Assembly: GCA_963575745.1 (NCBI GenBank)
Contig: CAUYUJ010016353.1
Coordinates: 169,501 to 233,500, forward strand
Length of the DNA: 64,000 bases
Direction: 5' to 3'
Source: Prorocentrum cordatum
Taxonomy: Eukaryota; Sar; Dinophyceae; Prorocentrales; Prorocentraceae
The translations under genes were made by a program, and so were the position numbers. Below are positions 18,550-31,600 of the stretch, in pieces (the first letter of the stretch is position 1; the number at the start of each line of letters is the position of its first letter). The notes under the pieces were generated by a model. That model did no database searches, was not told the DNA's origin, and saw only the letters and a list, made by a program, of their open reading frames with translations.

Positions 18550-18858
18550 CTTCCTCCTCCTCCTCATTCTCCCCCTCCTCCTCCTCCTCCTCCTCCTCCT
18601 CCTCCTCCTTCCTCCTCCTCCTCCTCCTCCTCCTCCTCCTCCTCCCTTCTCCTCCCTCCTCCTCCTCCTCCCCTCCTCCTCCTCCTCATCCTCCTCCTCC
18701 TCCTCCTCCTCCTCCGCCTCCTCCTCTCTCTCCTCCTCCTCCTTCCCCTCCTCCTCCTTCTCCTCCCTCCTCCTCCCCCTCCTCCTTCTCCTCCTCCCCC
18801 TCCTCCTCCTACTCCTACTCCTCCTCCTCCTACTCCTACTCCTCCTCCTCCTCCTCGG
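18550..18858. repeat. (TCC)n microsatellite
   Basis: About 310 bases of TCC with CTC/TAC variants. Confidence 0.95.
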
Positions 18859-19002
18859 GTCGCCTACGGCCCCGGGGGAAACCCTTCCGCCCAATGTCGA
18901 GAGGTGGTCCGTCGCGCGGCCCCTGCATCGGATTCTGTGGCTCTCATCTGGGGCGGCCCAGTGGCCCAGGCGCGTGTGTGGGGCCCCTCGCGTTGTTAAA
19001 CA

Positions 19003-19166
19003 ATCACGACGGGAGGTTTCTGCCTATTTTCGGGTGCCGGGGGCCCTTCCCGGGCCTCGGGGCCATGAAAAAACGACTCAGTATGAAATACCGGTCCCGT
19101 GGAGGGGGTCCAGACCTCTTGGGGTCCATGGTACGACAAAATCGCGATGTCGGAGGTCTGGGCCCC
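19003..19166 (+). repeat. Repeat family D, copy 4
   Basis: ATCACGACGGGAGGTTTCTG, CATGAAAAAACGACTCAGTA, ACCGGTCCCGTGGAGGGGGT and GATGTCGGAGGTCTGGG match the family. It is followed by family B across the same CCTCTGCTTAGGGGG junction as copy 3. Confidence 0.85.
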
Positions 19167-19190
19167 CGCCTTGCCCCCTCCTCTGCTTAG

Positions 19191-19385
19191 GGGGAAGACG
19201 CAATGACATAAGCATAAAAGCTTGGAGGTCCGCGCGGATTCCTCGGATCGGTGCTGGGACCCCCCGGCGGCGCCTCCGTCGCCGTCCCTGGCGGGCTCCG
19301 TTCGCCAGCGAGGGTGGTCCAGCGCCGATCTCAGAAATCCGCGCGGACCTCTGAGTCGGTATGCTTATGTCGTTGCTTCTTCCCC
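19191..19385. repeat. Foldback family B, copy 2 (best preserved)
   Basis: The left arm 19191-19257 (GGGGAAGACGCAATGACATA, AGCATAAAAGCTTGGAGGTC, CGCGCGGATT) is matched by the inverse of 19319-19385 (ending CATGCTTATGTCGTTGCTTC-like text, TTCCCC). Arms are about 67 bp around a GGCGGCGCCTCCGTCGCCG loop. This is a MITE-like foldback with no coding capacity. Confidence 0.88.
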
Positions 19386-19439
19386 GGAGTTCGGCCCCGT
19401 GTCCACGCGCACGGTGGGACGAGGACGATCTCAAAATCT

Positions 19440-19510
19440 TTGGCACCCGCGCTCGTGATCGTCGTCGTCGTCGTTGTCGTCGTCCTCGTCGACGTCGACG
19501 TCATCGCCCA
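19440..19510. repeat. (GTC)n microsatellite before TSP1 exon a
   Basis: Impure GTC/GTT/GAC tract (19456-19503). Confidence 0.8.
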
Positions 19511-19542
19511 GCCGCCCCCCTCCGCTCCTGCACCCCGCGGAG

Positions 19543-19629
19543 GAGTGGGGCGAGTGCTCGGCCACCTGCGGCGGCGGCCAGCACGTGCGCACGCGCGAGG
19601 TGGAGCAGCACCCCGTGAACGGCGGGAAG
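19543..19629 (+). CDS. TSP1 gene exon a (module 1 core)
   Basis: Twenty-nine codons: EWGECSATCGGGQHVRTREV and EQHPVNGGK. Typical WxxC-x3-CGxG...RxR core followed by NGGK. It ends GGGAAG before GCCGG, a GC donor in phase 0. The upstream limit is uncertain (CGCGGAG before 19543). Flanked by (GTC)n on both sides. Confidence 0.85.
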
Positions 19630-22600
19630 GCCGGATCGACAACGGCGTCGTCGTCCATGTTGCCGTTGTCGACCTCCTCCTCCTCCTCCTCCTCCTCCTT
19701 TGCAACTTCTCCTCCTCCTCCTCCTCCTCCCCCTCTTCCTCCTCCAGTCCATTACATCCCATTACATTTCCTCACTCCTTATAATTAGTTTCTCCCTGTC
19801 GCACCCCGAGGCCGGTCGAAAGGGGCAGGCCGGGCGTTCCCCCTGAGATTTCCTCGCTAGTTTAATCCTGAAGCTTCAGCATTGGCAACACTTTCTCAGA
19901 TGAAGGGCGGGTGGCTTTCAAAATGTGCTTATCGCCTCAGCGCCGCGCACACTCGTTTCCAAACATTTCAAGGATTTCGCAGATTGTGAGCGGTTCCTTT
20001 TCAACAAGTGGCTCTCGCCTTAGTTCCGCGCGCAATCTTTTTTAAACGTTCCAAGAATTTCACGGAGTCTGATGGTCAACGTACCAGGGATGGTGTTTTT
20101 TTGACATGTTCAGGAGCATGAGTGCGCAACAGTTCATTTGATTCGCTGTGTTGAAGTCCCAGGAATGGCGTTCTGGCACGGTTCTCGGGATAGCCAAGAC
20201 GCAACAGTTCAGTTGATCCGCGGCGTTGGAGTCCAGAGAATCATGTTTTGGCGTGGCTCAGGGTCTCCAAACGGTTGTCTGTCAACGGGGCAGTTCCCTC
20301 CGTGGGAATGAGTCAGTCCTCGTAGGGTCCTGTGAACAGGGAGCTCGGAGAGAGGGTTTACTCCAGCATCGTTGATGACTCTTGGGTTTCCACTGGTCCT
20401 CCTCCTCCTCCTCCTCCTCCTCCTCCTCCTTTGCAACTCCCCCTCCTCCAACTCCTCCTCCTCCTCCTCCTCCTCCTCCTCCTCCGCCACTGCAGCTCCG
20501 GCTCCTCCTCCTCCTCCGCCACTTCCTCTGCAGCTCCTCCTCCTCTTCCACCTCCTTGCTGACGTTGCGCCAAGTTGAATCCTCTGATTGTTGCGTTCTC
20601 CTCCTCCTCCTCTTTCTCCTCCTCCTCCTCCTCCTCTTCCCCCCCCTCCCCCCCCTACTTTCCCCCGCTCCTCCTCTGAAACTCCTCGTCCCCTGGGAGG
20701 CCCTCGTCGCCACTGCTGGGCTCGCATCGAAATTTTGGTTTTCCCATCCTCCCCCTCTCTCGGCTGCCTCTTTTGATCCAGACTGGATTGGCTCCGGCAC
20801 GCATCCTACGTAACACTTGCCCTGAAGCTTTTCGAAACGGAGGGCACTGGGAGTACATGTGGTGCATCACGGTCGACCCTTCCCTTTTCTTCAGAAGAAG
20901 AAAGCAACCCGCGGCGCGAAATCCATACAGAACATGGGGCCGATTGGCTTTTGTAGATTCCGGGAGCGGAAATCGTTCAGTGTTTATCCGTTCACGGTGC
21001 TTCAGAAGTCAGGTCTCACGTCGTTAAGGGATGCAATATTGCAATATTGCCGAGCTTCGAACCTCAGCTTTGCAAGGTCGCTGAGAGTGGCACCCAGGTG
21101 CTGAAGATCTTCCTCCATCGTCAAAGAGAACGTGGTCGAACATCCACGGCAGATTCGCGCCGCGCTGAATATGCGGCGAACCAGGCGCGGGCTTTCCATC
21201 TTGAACGCGGCTAGTGGCGCAGCACCGTTCGAGTCTGAATTGTCTGCGCCGAGTCGTCGAGCCGGTTTGTTTATTTCAGTTGATCTCGCAGCAACAGGGA
21301 CTTCATTCAATGTTCATATCCAGACGTCCCACTGAGGCCTCCTAGACCTCCAGTAACATCCTAATCCTCCAAAGGGCGAACTAGGAACTAGGGTTAAGTC
21401 GGGCATGTCTCTCTACAGGAGGAGTATCAACAAATACGCAAAGCATTGTGCCGGGCCGAGTCTTCTACCTCTTTTGAGTAGTTTTGATTATTTGTTGGCA
21501 ATTTCTTATTTACTGTCCAAAATCCTCCTGTAGGAGGACATGCCCGACCTAAAACTAGGGTCCATTTCGATCTGATCGATCCGAGTCAATATCGGTTCTT
21601 GCCGGCCCGACCCGGTTCGATTCCGACATCCCCTGCGATCCGATGCGGCCCGATGTTTGTATGGCGTTGTTGTGCGTCCTGGTGCAGTTGAGCCGATGCG
21701 ATTCCGGTTCCGTGCCGACGCAGCCCGATCCGATATTTATGCATTTGAAGAACCTATCCGGTTTGGCGATTCGATGCGCATTGCTCCTTCAGGCAACATC
21801 CAAGGGCCTCTCGACCCTTGATCGTGTATGGTAGACCGCAGTCCTGCCAGCCTGCATTTCAATGCGGTCCTTGGCGCGCGGCGGGGGCCGCCGAGGCGTC
21901 CACAGAGGCTCCGGAGGAGCACCGCGAGAAGCGCAGCGTATCTCGCGGATTGTTGGATTTGCTTGCGTTTCCGAACATCGTATCATCGCCTTGAGCGTTT
22001 ACCTTCCTATTCATTCCATCTTATCGTTCTCGGGAGTCATCTCAGAATCTAGTTCGAGCGTTCACTTCCTTTTCCTTCCGCGCTGCGATGCGACGAGCTG
22101 TGATACGTGATGGGAGTCTCGAGGATCGAGGTTCGCTGCTCAAGGGCCTAGAATGTGTTCCGCAACGTCTGCGTTTCATGCAGCCTTCAGAGCTCGTGTT
22201 ATGCGTTTGGAGGCTTGTAGCACCCGCTTCGCCAGCAACAGGATATCACTGCCGTCGTAGTGTATCGTTCCAGCACAATCGAGACCTCCACCATCCGAGC
22301 CTCCAGGTTGGTCGTGCCCGTCACGCTACTAGTCCACGTGGCTCACGGGTCGACCGAGAGCGTTCCATTCTTCGTTCTCGAGCGCGGGGAGGCGGGAAGG
22401 GGGGCACCGCCAGGTCCGTAATTAGGTAGGCATTTGCGCACGCCGAGTTGGCCACACAAGTCTGGAGTCTGTGCATGTTCGGCCCTGTGTCATGTGCACG
22501 CCAGTGTGTGCATGGGTGAGATGACTCGGGCTTCCTATCGGCCAGAGCGCTCGGCAGAGCAGCGACGGATGCGTTCGTCAATGGACATGCGAGCATGCCT

Positions 22601-25600
22601 TGTCTGTATAGTTGTCATGCAGGGCTTCCTTCTTGCCACCCTTGAAGGGAGGGTCCCAAGACATGGATCTGGTACGCCAACGGCAAATTCTTGACCCCGC
22701 TGATGGTCCCACTAATCTACTGATGGCCCAAGCTTGGCCCACACATGAAGTTGACCCAACGGTGGCCCACTCATGATCTCCGAGTGGCTCACGTCCTCCG
22801 CGCCGCATATTGTCGTGATCGACCAGGTCATTAGCGCGCAGTCAAGTGAGCATCAGCGCGCCATGGTCAATGCTCAAGGAACATGTTCGGCTGTAGCCAA
22901 CATTGAAGTTGTGCGCCGTGCTCTCGCGGGATCGGGAGGGCAGAATGCCAGCAGGGGCAAGATTCGGGAGTCCTTCTGGCCATCTTGAATGCGTTTGGGC
23001 CAGCCCAGCGGTGGCCCAGCGACGTGCAGGAGTGCACCGGCATGCCTTACGGGCCACTCGGGGACGTGAGGCTCAACAGCGAGCCTGTCAGAGCTTCTAG
23101 GGATGGGCACCCCCCGGCCCAGAGCGGCGGGGGGCCCTCCGAGAGAGGCCCGCATCCCCCGTCCAAGCTGACACACACTCAGCAGCTTGTGGAGCCGTGC
23201 CGTCCTCCACCTCGCCCCCGACGGCGTCGGCGGCAGCAGGGCCCCGGCGGGCTCCGAGTGGCCCTGTGGCAGGGCTCGTTTCGATTCCTCCGATTCGATT
23301 CGATTCGATTCGATTTCGATGGTTTCCGATTCCGATTCGATTCGATCTGGGATTCCGATTTGAGTTCCGGTCTCTTATTGGAGGCATATTAGCCTGCCGA
23401 TTTCTGCCGATCCGACTTTTCCCGACACAGCTGCCGATTTCCGACGATCCGATTCATGTCGATCGCCGATCCGACTTGTCGATCCGATCTTGGGCGCTGC
23501 TGCCTGTGGCTGCCATCTTGCTGTGCCAGTCGTGCGCAGGGCCCTCCGAGCACGGAGCGCTGCACGGCGTCGAGCGTCGCGGGGCCCGTCGTGGCCGCCT
23601 CTGCTGCGCGCGGCCTCCCAAGCGCCAGAGTCTCGGAAGCACAGCGTTCGGGCACAACGAGGCAGTGCCCCGAATGACCGACGTCTTCCTCGTCGTCGAC
23701 GTCGTCGCTCTTGCCTGCGTCGTCGTCGTGATCGTCGTCGTCGTCGTCGATGTCCTGCTTCTCGGGGCGATCGTCGTCCTTGTCGACCTCGTCGTCGCCG
23801 TCGTCGTCGTCGTCCTCCTCCTCCTCCTCGCCGCCTACGTCGTCGTCGAATGACGTTGCACTGAGGTTGTTACTGGCCCGCCCGCATCGCCTGTACAGTG
23901 TCGCCTTGAGGCGCCAGGCAGGCACGCTAACCATGATTCGAAGACAGCGCCTCTCCTCTTTCTCTTCCTCATCCTCCTCCTCCTCGATCTCCTCCGCGTC
24001 ATCCTTCTCTTCCCCCTCATCCTCCTCGTGCTCGTTTTCCTCCTTCTCCTCCTCCTCCTCCTCCTCCTCCTCCTCCTCCTCCTCCTCCCCCTCCTCCTCC
24101 TCCTCCTCCTCCTCCTCCTCCTCCGCCTTCCAATCCTCCTCCTCCTTCCAATCCTCCTCCTCCTCCTCCCCCTCCCCCTCCTCCTCCTCCTCCTCCTCCT
24201 CCTCCGCCTCCTCCTCCTCAGACAGCGCCTCTAGCGTCGCGTCCTGATGTTCCCTGAGGCCTGCGACGACCCGCTGACCGAGATCAGCGAGTGCGGGCGG
24301 GCAAAGTGCGCCGCATCCCAGGGCGACCCAGTCGACTGCGCGTTCGGCGATTGGCAGGACGGCACACAGAGAGCAGCGACGCAGGGTCCAGGAGGGGGAG
24401 GGCGGCGGACGAGGACGAGGGCGAGGCGGGCAAGGAGGAGGATCCGTCCCGCTGTCGGAGTTCCGAGGCCTGTGTCGGGCTCCTGGACCGTTGAATGACA
24501 ATCCAGGACGAACCAGGTTGACGGGGCCGAGAGCCCCAGAGACCGCGCAGCAGGAAAGTCACGACGTCGCAGGCTCCCTCCGGGCGGGCCAGAACAGGGA
24601 TACTTTGTTCCAGTGTTTTCCAGGACGTCCTCAGAGCGTTAAGCCGCCAGACCTCAGAGAGCCTTTTTTAGAGTCCGGCAAGTTTACTTGCATGAACGGG
24701 AGGGGGGTTGAATCTGAAGCAAGCCGCCAACGGTTTGCACGTGCGGAAATCACGCAAGTCGGAAGGCACTTGCACGCCAGTGTTCGCTTGAAGACGCGCG
24801 AGGGAGGCAGGGGGGCAGGGGGGGGGGGGGGGGGCGAACGCCATGCAAGTGAATTTTCCAGAGTTTGCAAAAGCAGGCTCCCGTCTCGGTCCGATGCTGT
24901 CTCAGCTATCCTCGGCCAAGACGGGCCTCTCGTCCTGGGGCCGCCCTCTGATAGGCCCGCGACCCGAAGCGGGCGTCTGGACGCCGCTCTCCCTCCGACG
25001 GGGCGGGGTCCTTCTCAGAAGGCTCGGTAGGCCTCGGGCCTGCTGCGAAATGTGCTAAGCGTTCCCCGAAGACACAAAACAAGTGTTCAGGAGACGCGAG
25101 GACTTCTGAGCTCCTCCTACTTCTCCCCTTCCTCCTCCTCCTCCTCCTCCTCCTCGTCCTCCTCCTCCTCCTCCTCCTCCTCCTCCTCCTCCTCCTCCTC
25201 CTCCTCCCCCTCCTCGCCCTCCTCCTCCCCCTTCTCCTCCTCCTCCTCCTCCTCCTCCTCCTCCTCCTCCTCCTCCTCCTCCTCCTCCTCCTCCTCCTCC
25301 TCCTCCTCCTCCTCCTCCTCCTCCTCCTCCTCCTCCTCCTCCTCCTCCTCCTCCTCCTCCTGTGGCCTTGGGTGGGATAGGCTCCACCCGAAGCAGCTGC
25401 TGCGCCTCCCGCGGACCTACAGGCAGCGCTTCCTGGAGCTCCTCATGGCCTGGGAGCGGAAGCCTTCGCGGGAGGCGCTGTGGCAGCTGATCGTGGTGTT
25501 CATCCCCAAGGCTACTGGTGGCCAGCGGCCGATCGGCCTCACGGCCATCTGGCTGAGGGTCTGGAGCAGGTTGCGGCAGCCGCTGGTGGCCCGCTGGGAG

Positions 25601-28600
25601 GCCTCGCTAAAGAACCCTGCCTTCTGGGGCACGTCGGAGAGCCCGTGCGAGCGCGCGGGGGTGGTGCACAACCTCCTGGCGGCCTTCGCGCGCAGCAGAG
25701 GCCTCTCGGCTGCCACGGGCGTCACCGACCTGGCGAAGTTTTACGAGCACGTCAGCCATGAGGAGCTGCGCGTGCAGGCGGCCGCCACGGAGTTCCCGCT
25801 CGCGCTGCTGCAGTGCTACTGCGTGTCGTACCGCACGCAGCGCCGCGTGTCCTGGTGCGGCTCGGTCTCCAAGCCGTTCGAGGCGAACGGCACCATCGTG
25901 GCGGGCTGCAGCGGTGCGGTCGGGCTGGCCAAGCTGCTGGTGCACACCCTCTTCGTGAAGATCGTGCGTGGGAACCCTGTGGCGCGCCTGCAAAATGTCG
26001 TCGACGACGTGCTGCTGCAGGCGGTCGGCGGCAGGGCACAGGTGGTGCAGCAGCTCCCCAGGGCCATGGCGGCCCTCACGGGGGGCCTGGTCGCCAAGGG
26101 GCTGGTCACCTCGCAGGCGAAGACGGGCTACCTGGCGAACAGCGAGGACCTCGGCGACGAGCTGGACGGCTGCTGGGCGCATGGGCCGCTGGCCCGCTGG
26201 ACTGGCGCCCGATGCCTCGGCGGCGACGCCGCTGATGGGCGTTGGAGGCGCGTGCGCGAGCAGGATGCTCGGCTTGGCCGCGCGGCGGAGGTCAGCGCGC
26301 GGGCGCGCCTGCTGCGCAGTGCAGGTGCGCAGGTGGGCCACATCCAGAGAGGCAGCCCCGCGGCCACCGCCATCTGGGGCTCCGCGGTGACGGGCCTCGC
26401 CTGTGGGAAGCTGCATGGCCTGCGGATCGCCGCCATGCGTGCGGAAGACAGGCTGCCAATGGGCGCAAGCGTTGGCCTGCGGCTGCGGGCGATGCGCGGC
26501 GCGGCCTACCGCGACCCCTTCGTGGTGCATGCGGTGGAGGTGGCGCGCTCCTGGGGCATGACGCTGGAGACGGGCCTGCCCAGCGCCGCGGTGGTGCAGG
26601 AGTGCTGGCTGGGGGCGCAAGGCTTGCTCGACCTTCGCCGCCCCTGGGGGCAGTGCCGCGACCCTGCGCAGGCATGCGTGCTGGCGCTGAGGCGGGTCGG
26701 CATCGAGATGGTGGCCTGCAATGCCGTCATAGACTGGCAGGCGCGTGTCCTCTCGCTGGAGTTCTACTCTCCTGGCATGCTGGTGCAGGCGGTGCGCGAG
26801 TCGGCGATGCTGGCCTCGGGCGTGATTGCGCTGAGGCGGATGCGCGGGCCTGGAGCCTGGGCGTGGCCTGTGCACTGGAAGGGGCTGGAGCGCCTCCTCC
26901 ACGCGCGCCGCCGCCCCGAGGGGCAGGCCGACGCTGAGGCCGCCGAGGGCGCAGGCTGCCAGGAGCCCGCGCCGCCGCAGCCGCACTGGCAGGCCCGCCA
27001 CGGGCGAGCGCTCGCAGCGGTCCTCGGCAGCTCCCACTGGCCGCAGGAGCGCCTATGGAAGGAGGGCAAGGCACGCGATGGCCTAAGCCGCCTCTGCGGG
27101 GGCCGTGGCACGCTGTGGCACAGGGCCTTCGAGTGCGTGGCCTGGCTGATGCTGCGGCGGGATGCGTGCTCGCAGGAGCTGCTGGAGGGGGCGCGGCTGG
27201 TGGCGCAGCGCGGGGGCGCTGCGGCGGAGCTCTTCGCGCGTGCGCTGTGCCCCGACCCAGCCCTGGCCTTCCCCGCGACGGCCGACGCCGCGCTCGCGGC
27301 CCCGCGCTGTTTTGGCATGCCGCCTGGTTCGAAGTTCGCGGGCAGGGTCTTCGTGGACGGCAGCGCCAGGTTTCCTGCGCTGCGCGGGGCCCGCCGCGCA
27401 GGCTGGGCGGCGGTGCAGATCGGCTTCAGCGGGGAGGTCATCGGCGGGATGCACGGCATCGCCCCGCGGGCGTATGGGCCCAAGCAGGGGGCCAGGGACG
27501 GTGAGGACCACGCGTTCCACATGCTGGCCCAGTTCTGGTTGCCGTCGGCCGACGGCTCGGGCCTCGAGGTTTTCTGCGACTGCGCGGGCACGGTAGGCTT
27601 GGCGCTCTCGCAGGGCAAGGCCCTCGCGCCACTGCAGGCGCGCCGCCACCTCTGGCAGGCGCGGTGGGCTGGGCCAGGCCCGACGGCCACGGCGCGGAAG
27701 GTCAAGGCGCACAAGGAGCTCTCTGCAGCTGCCACCTGGGAGGACGAGCTCCTGATCAGGGGCAACAGGGCAGCTGACCTGTGGGCCAAGCGAGGCGCGG
27801 CTCTGTGGCCGATCGACGAGGAGCTGGTCTGGTCCCTCCAGGCGTGTGCCTGGCGCGTGGAGGAGCTCGGGCGCTGGGTTGGCGAGCTGGCCGCCACCGT
27901 GGTGGACCGCGAGCAGCTGGACTCGGACGGGGTCGTGGGCACGGCCGACTTCGTCTACGACATCCCGCAGGAGGCGCTGGACGCGGCGGAGCAGACCGAC
28001 GCGGAGGTGGCGGCGCTGGCGCTCGAGGCCGACCTCGAGCTCGGCCAGGCGCCTGGCGCTGCTGCTGGGGCTGCTGCGGGAGAGGAGCACGGCCAAGCGC
28101 CCGCCGCTGCCGCTGGGGCCGCGGCCGCCGAGCTGGCGGAGGCGGCGGTGGCCGCTCCCGAGCTGAAGGCCGCGATTGCAGGAGCTGGAGTGGCGCGGGA
28201 GGTGCGCGGGCACTGCATCGTCGTCTCGCGCCTCGAGAACGGGGACGGGGCCGTGGCCTGGTGCATGAAGTGCGGGTGCCGATTCTGGAAGCGGCCCCCA
28301 CCTGCTGGGACAGGCTTGCTGGGCAGCTGCAAGGGGCGGCCAGGCCCTGGCGAGAGGGCGGCGGAGGCGCGGCGGCTCCTGATGCGCCTCCAGGAGCCCA
28401 AGAGCAAGGCCAGGCTCTCGGCTCCGCAGCCGCCCACGCAGGAGGAGCAGGCGCGGCTCGCGGCGGTGCTCCGCGACGGCGCAGGCGGCGAGGTTGGCGC
28501 AGGCGCTCCCGCTGGTGCAGGGCGGCCGCCGCGCTGGGGGCTGAGGCCCGTCGTGGCGGACGCCTGGCAGGCGGCGGAGCTTCACGGCTTCGCCTCGCCC

Positions 28601-31600
28601 GCCGCCGCGGTTCGCTGGGCGCGGGCCCGCGTGGCGGCGGGCAGGGAGTCGCCCTTCGGCGGCTGGGGCGCGGACTGACAGCCGCGCAGACGGCACCTGG
28701 TTTAGCCTGCCGGCAGGGCGCCAGGGGGCCGAACAAAAAATGACCCAAAAATTGCCTCCTCCTCTTCCTCCTCCTCCTCCTTCTCCTCCTCCTCGTTGAT
28801 TGCCTTGTCAAGGGGCTCGACATCAACTCAAGCAGTGGCGAAGCGTCCCGGCTCGCTAACAGTCCCACCAAACAATGTTCTAAGATCCTCTTGAGGTTCC
28901 AATGAAATGTTCTTTGAACTTTCCTGGTTGGGACTCTCTTGTTTTATCATTTCGGGATTATGTTCTAAGAATATTTCTTATTATTCGAACACTTTCGGAC
29001 TATAAGAAAATTTCGTGGTTGGCCTGTAGAAGTGCCGGGACTGTCGGTCCCTGCTCAAATCAACAAGGGCTCTCGAGATCCGATTCTGCCACAAAAAACT
29101 GGAGCAGGCTGTTTTTGGCCGTCTTCGGCGTCCGGGGGACTTCCCTGGGCCTCACGGGAGCGTCCAAAAACGGCTCAGGACGGAAACCCGGCCCTGCGGG
29201 AAGTGGTGTGGACTTCCGAGCCCACGCACCGAAAAAATTGGAGCAGCTGGATGTTTGCATTTGGGCGATCTCGTGGATTGTTTTCGTTTTGAGTTCGTTT
29301 CGCAGCAAAGTCAATTAAGGGGGGGGGTTAGGCATAGGGGGGGGGACGCATGGCCCCCAATCGCCCACGGGTCGCAGATAGGGGTTCGATAGCCCCAACA
29401 TGCCCAGAAACGTGCGGGTTCGCCATCGGGGGCCTATCGCCGATCAATCGGCGATGTATCGCCGATTCCAGGTCCATGTGCCCCCCCCCGTGCCAGTTCC
29501 CCCTCTTTTCGCTGCCCCTCACAAGACGAGGCAGAGCGACGACAGAACGCGGGCGAAGGAGAGCATCACGAAAAGGAACCACACCGTTTAGCTCGGGCCC
29601 TGCGGAGGCCCACTATCGGAGGCCTAGAGGTTGACACCAACACCAAATATCGGCGCTGTGCCACCAACACCGAAATCTAGGACGATCTTCCCGTGGTGGA
29701 GGCAGCCCCGTGTGTTGGTGTTGGTGTCAGTTTCCAGGCCTCCAACAATTGGGGCGTCGAGCGGGTTGAGGTGGGGGGGGGGGGGCGGGCAGGAGCACCC
29801 CCTGGGGCGGCGCTCGACGCCTGCGCAGAGGGGCGGCGGGAGGCTCTCTGAGCAGCCGGGGAGCGGGGGAGGGTGGGAGAGGAGGAGGAGGGGGAGGAGT
29901 CAAACAGCGCGAAGTAGCGGGAGGGGGAGGGAGAGGAGGAGGAGGAGGAGGAGGAGGAGGAGGAGGAGGAGGAGGAGGAGGAGGAGGAGGAGGAGGAGGA
30001 GGGAGGAGGAGGAGGAGGCGGAGGCGGAGGCGGAGGCGGAGGCGGAGGAGGAGGAGGGCTCTCGGGGGCCGCTTGGAGGCCTCTTGAGGGTGTCATGGGA
30101 GTGCCTGGGGCTCCTGGGGGCCTCTTGGCGGCGTCCTGGGGCACTTTTGGGGCCTCCTGGGCGCTTCTGGGGCGCTGCTGGGGCATCTTGGGATTATTTG
30201 GGGGCAATCTTTAGGGGAAAGGCTCTCGAGGTCCTTTCGCCTTCCCGGGCGCTCCCCCTCCCGAGGCTTTTTGGGAGGCCTTTGGGTTTGCTCTGCGCTC
30301 GCGCAGGCGCACACGCACCAGACCGCAGTGCGATCTGGGTTGCGCTTTGAGCGCATGGTGGGAAAAGGACGCTCCGATCCTCCACGTCTGCTCTGCCGCG
30401 CCCGCACGTGCCCGCGCGCCTTGCTGGGACGTCTTGGAGCCTTTGGAAGCCGGAACCGCGAGGACACTACAACCATGCGAGCAGCTTGGGAAAGTCGACC
30501 ATTTGGGTCTATCCTGGCTCTGCTGTTTGGGAGGCCCTCTTGGGGCGTTCATGGGGACCCCTTGGGCCGTCTCGAGGCTGTCTTGGGCCCTCGCGGGGCG
30601 CTCTGGGGCCACCTCGGGGCGTCTTGGGACCGTCCTCGCGCTTTGTGGGGACCCTCTTGGCGCTCTCTTGCCTCCAGGGATGGGAATGTCGTACGACACG
30701 CCCTGGGCACGCGAGAAGCCCTGGGAGGTCCGGCCACTGGGGCTCCGGGCCCCGTGAAGGAGACCTTCGAGGCGCTGAAATGAGGACCATGTTGGGTTTC
30801 GGGGGAACCATTGGTCGGCGGGCCGTTCTTCAGGTCCAGGTCGGAGAACCTAGGCTTGCCGTGGTCAGAAGAGCCCTCTCGTTCCTTCTAAGACCATGCG
30901 CTGCACTGGTCAATACGGTGGATACCCATGCCATGTCACACCCTGCTCCCCTCCAGGGTGCCCTGGGTTTCTTGGGTTTCGATTGCTTTGCTATGGAAAG
31001 CGTGACGTTTCCATTCCAAGAATCAAGAGACGTCCTGGGGTCTCAGGGTTAGGTTTCTTCTGGAAGGCTCCTGGAATATTGGCCTCCACTGTGCAGAGGA
31101 CGCGGATATACCCGAGAACACTCTGCTCGGTGCCTGGCGGCACGGAGGCGGATGTGGCCGCCCTGCCATCGGTGGTCTGCCCTTGCCTGCCATTCCCTCC
31201 GCCCTCCCCCCCATTCTATTTGGCAGCGCTTCTTCTTGCATGACTTTCAAGTCTGTCAGAAGAAACAACGCCATAAAAATCAACAGTTGGTGCTCTGCGC
31301 TATTTCCTTGGATCCGCGCTGGGGCCCCCTGACGGCGCCTCCGGCGCCGCCCCTGGCGCGCTCCGCGCGCCTGGGAGGAGGGTCCAGCGCAGATCCAAGA
31401 AATCCGCGCGGAGCGCCAAAAGTTTCTGTTTATGAAGCCTACCAGAAAGCGATGACACAGCAGGCACGTCAAGCAAGAAACCGTCCTGTCAGCTGGTGCC
31501 CACTGGAGCAGCTGTTCCGTTGATGTTTCAGCGATGGTGCTGTGCACCGTCAGGAGATCTGTCCCTGCTCATGCATGTAAGGAACTTTTAGATGAGCCAT

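Noticed and set aside
25052-25360. Poly-Ser N-terminus of the element 2 frame
   Set aside because: It is translation of (TCC)n with a GTG start. The element is 5'-truncated at the tract, so this is not part of its protein.
25607-28871. Several 370-540 codon minus-strand frames
   Set aside because: Antisense of the GC-rich element 2 RT/RNase H frame; typical shadow ORFs with Arg/Ala/Pro bias.
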